Of a DNA stretch of 34,108 bases, positions 25,626 through 32,764 are shown in pieces (within the stretch, counting starts at the first letter, position 1; the number at the start of each line of letters is the position of its first letter). The position numbers and the translations under genes are program-made. The DNA lies in assembly GCA_041569895.1 (NCBI GenBank), contig JBFFXF010000045.1:1-34108 (forward strand), read 5' to 3'. Below the pieces are notes generated by a model. That model was not told the DNA's origin. It made no database searches and saw only the letters and a list, made by a program, of their open reading frames with translations. This stretch comes from JBFFXF01 sp041569895. Its GTDB lineage: Bacteria > Planctomycetota > UBA8108 > JACQVS01.

Positions 25626-25647
25626 TCGGAATCCGAATCCGAATCCG
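25626..25647. repeat. TCGGAA(TCCGAA)2 array at a pseudogene break
   Basis: TCGGAA, TCCGAA, TCCGAA, TCCG. TCCGAA is the opposite-strand form of the TCGGAN unit. The last base adjoins the first recognisable codon of the truncated kinase, so the array sits exactly at the truncation point. Confidence 0.8.
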
Positions 25648-25914
25648 CTCGAGGCGCTGGGCCGCATCGGCGGCAGCATCCTCGCCGAGGTGGCGCTGCG
25701 TCGCGCCGTGGTCACCGGCGGCGACACGTCCTGGTACGTGGTCGCCGCCCTCGGCGTCGAGCGCCTCGAGATGGTCGCGCCGATGGCGCCCGGCTCGCCG
25801 CTCTGCCGGGCCCGCGGTCGCGGCTCGCCGGCCGACGGCGTCGAGTTCGTGTTCAAGGGCGGCCAGGTGGGGCGGGTCGATCTCCTCGAGCGAGTGGTGG
25901 AGGGCGTGGCGTGA
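25648..25914 (+). pseudogene. Truncated four-carbon acid-sugar kinase, C-terminal fragment
   Basis: About 88 codons ending in TGA at 25912. The segment RRAVVTGGDTSWYVVAALGV, then the MAPGSPLCRARG and FVFKGGQVGRVDLLERV blocks, matches the nucleotide-binding C-terminal end of OtnK/DUF1537 four-carbon acid-sugar kinases (GGDTS...APG.P...KGG..G). That family is ~400-430 residues, so about four fifths is missing. There is no start codon, ribosome site or promoter; upstream is repeat DNA. Intact members phosphorylate D-threonate, erythronate or 3-oxo-tetronate. The identity is a recognition call without a database search, and the fragment is judged non-functional. Confidence 0.7.
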
Positions 25915-25957
25915 CGCGATGGACGCAAAGGCGTGATGTCGGTCTCCGCATGCCGCT

Positions 25958-26000
25958 CCCGTGCCCGTTTCGGGGATTCGGGGACGGGAACGGGGACGGG
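25958..26000. repeat. Repeat-derived imperfect inverted repeat
   Basis: CCCGTGCCCGTTTC (25958-25971) can pair with GAACGGGGACGGG (25988-26000), with one mismatch and one bulge. Both arms are built from the CGGGNA hexamer family in opposite orientations. It lies between the two pseudogenes and could form a strong hairpin. Confidence 0.7.
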
Positions 26001-26011
26001 AGGGAACGACC

Positions 26012-26344
26012 GTGATTACGATAGCTGTGTTTGGCGCTGCCGGGGCGATGGGAACGCGTCTTTCGAGCCGCCTTCCGCGTCACCATCGACGTGTCTGACC
26101 GTGATCCGCGAGGGAGGCGAGCCGCCGCGGCGTCCCCGAGCAGGCGGCGCGCGACTTCGTCCTCGGTCACATCAACCTCGAGCTCGCCATCCTCTTCGGC
26201 GAGTGCACGTGGCAGTTCTCCGAGGGCTTCAAGCGGGCGATCGAGGAGGCGAAGCGCGACATCTTCCAGGCGGACTGGCGGCGCGTCTTCGAGGAGCAGC
26301 ACCCGCGCGAGAGCGTCGCCCGGATCACCGGCGCTCAGCGGTAG
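26012..26344 (+). pseudogene. Internally deleted phosphogluconate-dehydrogenase-like NAD enzyme
   Basis: GTG 26012, after GGGAGGGAAC, opens with ITIAVFGAAGAMGTRLSSRL, a Rossmann nucleotide site (GxxGxMG), and stops at TGA 26096; a second in-frame TGA follows at 26102. In the same frame from 26129 to the TAG at 26342 runs GVPEQAARDFVLGHINLELA, followed by ILFGE and DIFQADWRRVFEE blocks. This matches the C-terminal domain of a planctomycete-type decarboxylating phosphogluconate dehydrogenase family as I recall it. The ~200 residues expected in between are absent. The end overlaps the stop of the flavodoxin-like gene by 10 bp. With the kinase fragment it suggests a lost acid-sugar catabolic operon. 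Confidence 0.7.
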
Positions 26345-27126
26345 AGCGGGTTCGGGTGGTCGAAACGGCAGCCGGCGTCCCACTTCGAGCGCTGGTTGCC
26401 GTGCGCCGGGATGCCGCCCGCGTCCTTGATCATGCGTGCGAGGTGCAGCAGGTTCCACGTCATGAACGTGGTGTTCCTGTTGGTGAAGTCGTTTTCGGGA
26501 CCACCCGAGCCGGGATCGAGGTAGGACGGTCCCGGACCGGCCTCGCCGAGCCACGCCGCGTCCGCCTGCGGCGGCACCACGAACCCGAGGTGCTGGAGTG
26601 AGTAGAGGATGTTCATCGCGCAGTGCTTCGCGCCGTCCTCGTTGCCGGTGATCAGGCACCCGCCGACCCGGCCGTAGTACGCGTACTGCCCGCGGTCGTT
26701 GAGGTCGCCGGACGTCGAGTAGAGGCGCTCGATGACCTGCGTGCAGACCGACGACTTCTCGCCGAGCCAGATCGGCGTCGTGATGACGAGGATGTCGGCC
26801 GCCTTGACCTTCTCGTAGATCGCGGGCCACTCGTCCCGATCCCAGCCGTGCTCGGTCATGTCGGGGTAGACGCCGTGCGCGAGGCGATGGTCGACGGGAC
26901 GCAGCGCCTCCACCGAGACGCCGTTCTTCTCCATGATCGCCCGCGAGATCGCCACCAGCCCATCGGTGTGGGACAGCTCCGGGCTGCGCTTGAGGGTGCA
27001 GTTGAGAAAGAGCGCCCGCAGGTGGGAAAAATCCCACGTGCTCGACTCGCACAGCTCGACTTGCTTCTCGTTCAACGTCTGCTTCTTCGCCGTCTGCTTC
27101 TTCGCCGTCTGCTTCTTAGCCGCCAT
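26335..27126 (-). CDS. Flavodoxin-fold NAD(P)H-dependent FMN oxidoreductase
   Basis: 263 residues from ATG 27126 after GGAGCAGG; a GTG at 27138 is an alternative start. The fold begins at LRALFLNCTLKRSPELSHTD, where the NCTLKRSP loop is the phosphate-binding loop for FMN. ADILVITTPIWLGEKSS is the second flavin loop and YYGRVGGCLITGNEDGAKHC the third. Members reduce quinones, iron or azo compounds using NAD(P)H. The first ~20 residues are a lysine-rich AAKKQT repeat unlike the family norm. The gene reads against the pseudogenes and is divergent from the efflux operon. Substrate not assignable. Confidence 0.85.
   Translation of the reverse strand: MAAKKQTAKKQTAKKQTLNEKQVELCESSTWDFSHLRALFLNCTLKRSPELSHTDGLVAISRAIMEKNGVSVEALRPVDHRLAHGVYPDMTEHGWDRDEWPAIYEKVKAADILVITTPIWLGEKSSVCTQVIERLYSTSGDLNDRGQYAYYGRVGGCLITGNEDGAKHCAMNILYSLQHLGFVVPPQADAAWLGEAGPGPSYLDPGSGGPENDFTNRNTTFMTWNLLHLARMIKDAGGIPAHGNQRSKWDAGCRFDHPNPLYR
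27075..27120. repeat. 15-bp tandem repeat in a gene start
   Basis: Three copies of GTCTGCTTCTTCGCC (the last slightly changed) encode the AKKQT repeats at the start of the flavin oxidoreductase. Being in frame and a multiple of three, copy-number change would alter length without breaking the gene. Confidence 0.8.
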
Positions 27127-27165
27127 TACCTGCTCCACGTTGGGGGGGTCTGGTCCGGGAGCTGC

Positions 27166-27181
27166 TCACAGCGGCCTGTGA
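27166..27181. promoter_or_regulatory. Perfect inverted repeat, candidate operator
   Basis: TCACAG-CGGC-CTGTGA, centred about 47 bp upstream of the oxidoreductase ATG, in the 281-bp divergent gap to the efflux operon. An A run lies on its right side, so it is not a terminator for the minus-strand gene. It could be a regulator site for either gene. No strong promoter was recognised in the rest of the gap; TAAACT at 27318 is a weak candidate. Confidence 0.4.
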
Positions 27182-27407
27182 AAAACCCCGGTCTGCCGGA
27201 AGCGCCCGCGATCGACCGCGCTTATCTTGCCGATGGCGACGGCGGAAGTCGAGCGCCCGTCCCGGCTTGCCGGGCGAGATTTTCGAGGCGAAAACCCACC
27301 GGGACGCGACTTTGTCGTAAACTGGACGGATCACGGCCAGCGGAGAAGCGCCGGCCAACGCCCTCTCGCAATCGTGCCGGCCCGAACAGCACCGGAGACC
27401 CGTCGGA

Positions 27408-28166
27408 ATGAGCTCAGCACCCGCATCGCAGCGCACAACGAGAACGCCGATCATCCGCCTCGAGCGGGTCCACAAGGACTACTTCCTCGAGGGGGAGATC
27501 GTCCACGCCCTGCGCGGCATCGATCTGGCCATCCACGAGGGCGAGTTCGCCGCCGTGATGGGCCCGTCGGGCTCCGGCAAGTCCACCCTGCTCAATCTCC
27601 TCGGGTGCCTCGACCGGCCGACCGCCGGGTCCTACTTTCTCGGCGGCGACGACATCTCGCGGCTCGACGACGACGAGCTCTCCGAGATCCGCAGCCGGAG
27701 ACTCGACTTCATCTTTCAGTCGTACAACCTCATCGCGCAGCTCAACGTGCTCGAGAACATCCAGGTGCCGCTCTTCTACCACGGGATCTCGCCCGCGGAG
27801 AGCCGTGACCGCGCCGTCGAGCTGGCGCGACTCGTCGGACTCGAGGATCGCCTGATGCACCGCCCGAGCCAGCTCTCCGGCGGGCAGCAGCAGCGCGTCG
27901 CCATCGCGAGGTCGCTGGCCAACGACCCGCTGGTCATCCTCGCGGACGAGCCGACCGGGAACCTCGATTCGGCCACGGAGGCGGAGATCCTCGAGATCAT
28001 CCGGGACCTGCATGGGCAGGGAAAGACCATCGTCATGGTGACGCACGAGGATCGCATCGCGCACCTCACCGAGCGCGTCATCCGGCTGCGCGACGGCAAG
28101 ATCACCTCCGACCGCGCCGAGCGCGCCGAGCAGCCGGCGGGCGCGGCGCCCGCCGGGGAGGGTTGA
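27408..28166 (+). CDS. MacB/LolD-type ABC ATPase of a tripartite efflux operon
   Basis: 252 residues; ATG preceded by CGGAGAC. Walker A GPSGSGKST at 52-60, Q-loop at FIFQSYNLIAQLNV, signature LSGGQQQR near 157, Walker B LVILADEPTGNLDS near 171-184, switch His in VTHEDR. The DEPTGNLDS form and FQSYNL are typical of the MacB/LolD/FtsE group. It is a separate polypeptide here, not fused to the MacB permease that ends the operon. The gap to the next gene is 37 bp. It probably powers export of a lipoprotein, siderophore, toxin or macrolide-like compound; the substrate is unknown. Confidence 0.9.
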   Translation: MSSAPASQRTTRTPIIRLERVHKDYFLEGEIVHALRGIDLAIHEGEFAAVMGPSGSGKSTLLNLLGCLDRPTAGSYFLGGDDISRLDDDELSEIRSRRLDFIFQSYNLIAQLNVLENIQVPLFYHGISPAESRDRAVELARLVGLEDRLMHRPSQLSGGQQQRVAIARSLANDPLVILADEPTGNLDSATEAEILEIIRDLHGQGKTIVMVTHEDRIAHLTERVIRLRDGKITSDRAERAEQPAGAAPAGEG

Positions 28167-28203
28167 ACCGCGTGACGATCGAGCGGAGGGAGGGCCGCGC
28201 ACG

Positions 28204-30876
28204 GTGACACCGGTTGAAACGATGCGAAACGCGAGAGCTCCACGCGCCGCCACGTCGCGGCGCGGTCGCTGGCTCGTTCACTGCGCATGGCTCGCCTGCG
28301 TCCTCGGCGCGTGCAGCCGCGGCGCCTACCGCGAGGCGGCGGACCGCGAGGTGGCGCGCCTGATCGCCGAGAAGTCGAACGACCCGCGCTGGGCGCTCGA
28401 GGACTTCAGCATCGAGCTCGATCCGCGCAGCCGCTACTACGATTCCAGCGACCCGGTACGCCCCCCGATGCCGCCGGACGACCCGTACTCGCACGATATG
28501 ATGATCAAGGTCGACGGCATGTGGGGATGGCCGCACTGGGACAAGTACGGCACGGTCGAGGAGCTCGAGAACCCCGACTGGAGGCGCCACCTCGACGACG
28601 ACCTGCCGCGAACCGACGACGGCGCCATCCGGCTGCGGCTCGAGGACGCCATGGAGCTCGCGCTGCTGCACTCGCCAAGCTACCAGCAGCAGCTCGAGAC
28701 GCTCTACCTCTCGGCGCTCGACGTCAGCACCGAGCGCTTCCGCTTCGACGCGCAGTTCTTCGGCGGTTTCAGCTCGCAGGCGCAGCACCAGGGCAACCGC
28801 ACGCCCGGCGGCGAGAGCAACGCCATCACGGTCGAGCCGGGCGCGACGATCGCGAGGCGGTTCGCAGCCGCGGGCGAGCTGCTGGTGAGCTTCGCCAACG
28901 CCGTGACCTGGGAGTTCTTCGGCCCCAACGATGGCTTCACCATGTCGCAGCTCAGCTTCAGCCTGGTGCAGCCGCTCCTGCGGGGAGGGGGCCGGGCGGT
29001 GGCGCTCGAGCAGCTGACCATCGCCGAGCGGACCCTGCTCGCGAACCTGCGCGCGTTCCAGCGATACCGCCAGGGGTTTTACACCCAGGTGGCGGTCGGC
29101 GAGTCGGGCGTGTCTGGACCGCAGCGACGTGGCGGGTTCTTCGGCGGCACTGGGCTCACCGGCTTCACCGGCCAGGGAAGCGGCGGCTTCGGCGGCGTCG
29201 GTGACGTCACCGGCTTCGGCCGCGGCGGCTTCGGGGGCGGCGGCGCCGGCGGTGCGGGAGGCGGCGCGGGATTCGCGGGCGGCGGCGCCGGGACAGTGGG
29301 CGGCTTCATCGGACTCCTCCAGCAGACGCAGCAGATCCGCAACACGCGCGACAGCCTCAACGCGCAGCTGCGCACGCTGGCGCTCCTCGAGTCGAACCTC
29401 GAGGCGGGCCTCATCGACATCGCGCAGGTCGACCAGTTCCGCCAGAACATCGAGACAGAGCGCGCCAACCTCCTGCAGGCGCAGAACGGTCTGGCGACAG
29501 CGCTCGAGTCGTTCAACCGCTCGGTGCTGGGCCTGCCGCCCGACATCCCGATCGAGCCGGACGACTCGATGATCCGTCCGTTCCAGCTCATCGACCCGAC
29601 GATGACCGAGACGCAGGACGCCATCACCGGCGCCATCGATCGATTCGGCGAGCTGCCGGAGGCGCCCGCGCTGGACGATCTGCGACGCACGCTCGAGGAG
29701 ATCGAGACGCTCAGGCGGCGAGTCTCGGAGCAGATCGACACCGTCCCGCGTGACCTCGAGCGGCTCGAGGAGCGCGCGCCGAAACGCACTCGATCGATGA
29801 CCGCGACGGAACGCCGGCTCTTCGAGGGCGACGTCCGCCGCCTCTCGGAGAACCTCGACGATCTGCGCACCCGCCTCGAGGAGACCGGCGGCGCGCTCGA
29901 GCAACTGCGCCAGGGGTTGAGCGAGGACAACGCGGTGGAGACGGCCGACGGCATCGTCGAGCTGCTCACCGACCTGTCCAACCTCGTCGGCGAGCTCGCG
30001 CTCGTGCAGGCGCGGGGGCGGCTCGAGTCGATCACCGTCGACCCGATCGAGCTGACGCCCCAGACGGCGCTCGAGGTCGCCCGCGGCGCACGTCTCGACT
30101 GGATGAACAACCGCGCCGCGCTCGTCGACACGTGGCGGTTGATCGAGTTCAACGCGAACGCGCTGCAGTCGGACCTCACCGTGGGGATCAGCGGCGAGAT
30201 GCCGACGGTGGGCGACAGCAACGCCTTCAAGTTCCGCAAGCGGGCCGGCTCGCTGCGCGCGACGCTGGAGTTCGACGGACCGTTCACGCGACTCCTCGAG
30301 CGCAACAGCTTCCGCCAGCAGCTGATCCAGTACCAGCAGGACCGGCGCCAGCTGATCCAGTTCGAGGACGGCGTGCACCAGACGATGCGGGTCGTTCTCC
30401 GCGGCCTCGAGCAACTCGCCCTCAACCTCGAGATCCAGCGTCGCGCGGTCGCGATCGCCATCCGGCGCGTCGACCAGACGCGCGAGGCGCTCAACCGCCC
30501 GGTGCCGCCCGCCGCGCCGGGACAGGCGCCGCAGGCGCTGGGTCCGACGGCGGCCCAGAACCTGCTGTTCGCCCTGTCCGACCTGCGCAACACGCAGAAC
30601 AACCTGATGAGCGTCTGGCTGAATTACCATTCCGAGCGCATGCGGCTCTATCGCGAGATGGGGATCATGCGACTGAACGACAGGAACTTGTGGATCGACG
30701 AGCCCCTCGGGGAATCGCTGCGCGTCGCTGCGTCGGCCGCGCGTTTGCCCCCCGACGTGCCCGACGAATGGCTGGCGATCGCGAGCGCCGTCGACGGCGA
30801 GACGACGAGAGCGCCGGCCGGGTCGGGAGAGAGTGGCTTCGGTCCTGATGAAAGCGAGGCACGCAATGATGGATAA
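28204..30876 (+). CDS. TolC-family outer-membrane efflux lipoprotein, extra long
   Basis: 890 residues from GTG 28204 (GGAGGGAGGG upstream); ATG 28222 is an alternative. A lipobox LGAC gives Cys37. The N-terminal OEP repeat is seen at EDAMELALLHSPSYQQQLET and the second in the LTPQTALEVARGARLDWMNN region. Between them is a glycine-rich stretch at ~300-368 (GGFGGVGDVTGFGRGGFGGG) and then long predicted coiled coil ~380-600 (IETLRRRVSEQIDTV, LSENLDDLRTRLEE). Classic TolC proteins are ~450-500 residues, so this one nearly doubles the family length; the extension sits between the two repeats. Its end overlaps the adaptor start by 11 nt. It forms the exit duct of the pump. Confidence 0.85.
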   Translation: MTPVETMRNARAPRAATSRRGRWLVHCAWLACVLGACSRGAYREAADREVARLIAEKSNDPRWALEDFSIELDPRSRYYDSSDPVRPPMPPDDPYSHDMMIKVDGMWGWPHWDKYGTVEELENPDWRRHLDDDLPRTDDGAIRLRLEDAMELALLHSPSYQQQLETLYLSALDVSTERFRFDAQFFGGFSSQAQHQGNRTPGGESNAITVEPGATIARRFAAAGELLVSFANAVTWEFFGPNDGFTMSQLSFSLVQPLLRGGGRAVALEQLTIAERTLLANLRAFQRYRQGFYTQVAVGESGVSGPQRRGGFFGGTGLTGFTGQGSGGFGGVGDVTGFGRGGFGGGGAGGAGGGAGFAGGGAGTVGGFIGLLQQTQQIRNTRDSLNAQLRTLALLESNLEAGLIDIAQVDQFRQNIETERANLLQAQNGLATALESFNRSVLGLPPDIPIEPDDSMIRPFQLIDPTMTETQDAITGAIDRFGELPEAPALDDLRRTLEEIETLRRRVSEQIDTVPRDLERLEERAPKRTRSMTATERRLFEGDVRRLSENLDDLRTRLEETGGALEQLRQGLSEDNAVETADGIVELLTDLSNLVGELALVQARGRLESITVDPIELTPQTALEVARGARLDWMNNRAALVDTWRLIEFNANALQSDLTVGISGEMPTVGDSNAFKFRKRAGSLRATLEFDGPFTRLLERNSFRQQLIQYQQDRRQLIQFEDGVHQTMRVVLRGLEQLALNLEIQRRAVAIAIRRVDQTREALNRPVPPAAPGQAPQALGPTAAQNLLFALSDLRNTQNNLMSVWLNYHSERMRLYREMGIMRLNDRNLWIDEPLGESLRVAASAARLPPDVPDEWLAIASAVDGETTRAPAGSGESGFGPDESEARNDG

Positions 30877-32764
30877 TGAGATGACAGCCGCCGGCCGGGC
30901 TGACCGCCCGGGCAAGGTTCCCTCGATCTCCTCGATTCCACCGGAGTCCTCCGCTCCGGCGGATCGACGCTTCAAGCCCTGGCAGATCGTCGCCGGTCTG
31001 GCGATCGTCGGGGTGGTCGTGTGGTCCGCCGCGAAGGTGGCGATCGGGCTCTTCGGCGTCGGCGACTCCGGTGACCAGCGCGGCGCGCTCCTCTACGAGG
31101 TCATCCGCCGGCCGCTGCAGGTCACGGTCACGGCCGAGGGGAACGTCGAGAGCGGCAGCAACGTCGAAGTGAAGTGTCGCGTCGCCGGCGGCAGCACCAT
31201 CCTGTGGATCGTCGAGGACGGCAAGGTGGTCGAGGAGGGCGAGGTGATCGTCCGTCTAGACACCTCGGGGATCTCGGAGCAGCTCAACTCCCAGCGCATC
31301 GTCTACGAGAAGGCGCTGGCGACCGCCATCCAGGCCCAGCAGGACGTCGAGGCGGCGACCATCGCCGTCAAGGAGTACGAGGAGGGCACGTTCGTCGAGT
31401 TGCTCAAGCAGGCCGAGGCGAACATCCAGATCGCGCTCGAGAACCTCCGCAGCGCCGAGAACCAGCTGAAGTACTCGAAGCGGATGGTCCGCAAGGGCTT
31501 CGTGAGCTCCCTGCAGCGCGAGGCGGACGAGTTCGCCGTCGAGCGCGCGAAGCTCGACCTCGACGTCGCCACGACGCGGAAGAAGGTGCTCGTCGACTTC
31601 ACCAGGGAGAAGACCCTCAAGGAGCTCGTGGCGGCTCGCGAGGCCGCGATGGCCAGGCAGCGCTCCGAGCAGGCGAGCCTCGAGCTGGAGAAAGCGCGCC
31701 TCGAGCGACTGCAGGAGCAGCTCAAGAACTGCGAGATCATCGCTCCGAAGCGGGGCATGGTCGTCTACGCGAACGAGACCGGACGGCGGCGCGGCGGCAG
31801 CGAAGCGCAGATCGAGGAGGGCGCCATGGTGCGCGAGAGCCAGGCGCTCGTGCGGCTTCCCGATCTGACGAACATGCAGGTGAAGGTCGCCATACACGAG
31901 TCCCGCGTCGACCAGGTCCGTCCGGGCATGCCCGCGCGCGTCGTCGTGCAGGACCAGGAGTACACCGGCAAGGTGGTCAGCATCGCGAACCAGCCCGAGC
32001 GCGGCAGCTGGTTCTCCGCCAACGTCAAGGAGTACGCGACAACGGTGTCGATCGACGGCGGCACCAGCGGGCTCAAGCCGGGGATGACCGCGAAGGTCAC
32101 CGTCCTGGTCGCCGCCGTCGGTGACGCGCTCGCCGTGCCGGTGTCGGCGGTCGTCGAACAACGGGGCAGGTTCTTCTGCTGGGTGAAGACCCGCGGAGGG
32201 CCGGAGCGGCGTCCACTGAAGCTCGGCCTCACGAACGACACCGTGATCTCCGTGCTGGACGGGGTGACCGAGGGCGAGCTCGTCTACCGCAACCCGAGAG
32301 CGGTCATCGAGGACGCCCGTCAGGAGATGCAGCTCGACGAGCAGTCGCGGCTGCAGCAGTTTGCGACCGGCCCGGACTCCGGCGTCGCGCCCGCCTCTGG
32401 TGACCCGGACGCCGGCGGACCATCGCCCGCGGCGGGGTCGAACGCCGGGGAGGAAGCACCGGACGCGGGCGAAACGCGCCGCGAGCGACGGGGCGACGGG
32501 TCGCGCGGGTCGGGGAGGAGCCGGCCGAGCCTGATGAGCTACGACAAGGACGGTGACGGCTCGCTGTCGCGGGAAGAGCTCCCGGAGCCCATGCAGCGGC
32601 TCCTCGACACCGCCGACACCGACGGAAACGGATCGCTCGACGCCTCGGAGATCGCCGCCATGCGCCAGCGCTTCTCCGGCGGTCGAAGCCGGCGCGGCGG
32701 CGGCGAACGCGGCGGCCGTGACCGTGGCGATGGCCCGGGACGCGGCGATGGGGGCGGCCGGTGA
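30866..32764 (+). CDS. HlyD/MacA-type adaptor with C-terminal EF-hands
   Basis: 632 residues from ATG 30866 (an in-frame GTG at 30833 is less likely). One membrane segment at ~40-64, a biotinyl-lipoyl-like half (VTAEGNVESGSNVEVKCRVA), a long coiled-coil hairpin ~135-295, a second lipoyl half (NCEIIAPKRGMVVYANE) and beta-barrel/membrane-proximal domains ~325-500. The usual family end is followed by an acidic/Pro linker, two canonical EF-hand loops near 558-595 (DKDGDGSLSREE and DTDGNGSLDASE), then an Arg-Gly-rich tail. Calcium-type loops on an efflux adaptor suggest calcium-dependent assembly or surface anchoring, which is inference. The last codon overlaps the permease GTG. Confidence 0.88.
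   Translation: MMDNEMTAAGRADRPGKVPSISSIPPESSAPADRRFKPWQIVAGLAIVGVVVWSAAKVAIGLFGVGDSGDQRGALLYEVIRRPLQVTVTAEGNVESGSNVEVKCRVAGGSTILWIVEDGKVVEEGEVIVRLDTSGISEQLNSQRIVYEKALATAIQAQQDVEAATIAVKEYEEGTFVELLKQAEANIQIALENLRSAENQLKYSKRMVRKGFVSSLQREADEFAVERAKLDLDVATTRKKVLVDFTREKTLKELVAAREAAMARQRSEQASLELEKARLERLQEQLKNCEIIAPKRGMVVYANETGRRRGGSEAQIEEGAMVRESQALVRLPDLTNMQVKVAIHESRVDQVRPGMPARVVVQDQEYTGKVVSIANQPERGSWFSANVKEYATTVSIDGGTSGLKPGMTAKVTVLVAAVGDALAVPVSAVVEQRGRFFCWVKTRGGPERRPLKLGLTNDTVISVLDGVTEGELVYRNPRAVIEDARQEMQLDEQSRLQQFATGPDSGVAPASGDPDAGGPSPAAGSNAGEEAPDAGETRRERRGDGSRGSGRSRPSLMSYDKDGDGSLSREELPEPMQRLLDTADTDGNGSLDASEIAAMRQRFSGGRSRRGGGERGGRDRGDGPGRGDGGGR

Noticed and set aside
25922..26601. Plus-strand small proteins between the pseudogenes and through the flavin enzyme
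   Set aside because: They cross array DNA and the antisense of a convincing flavodoxin-fold gene, and have no recognisable domains.
27166..27185. Rho-independent terminator
   Set aside because: The A run follows the hairpin on the plus strand, so on the minus strand the T run precedes the stem; no gene ends here.
27227..27808. Plus-strand frame starting before the MacB-type ATPase
   Set aside because: Arg/Pro-rich frame overlapping the well-supported ATPase; no ribosome site or domain.
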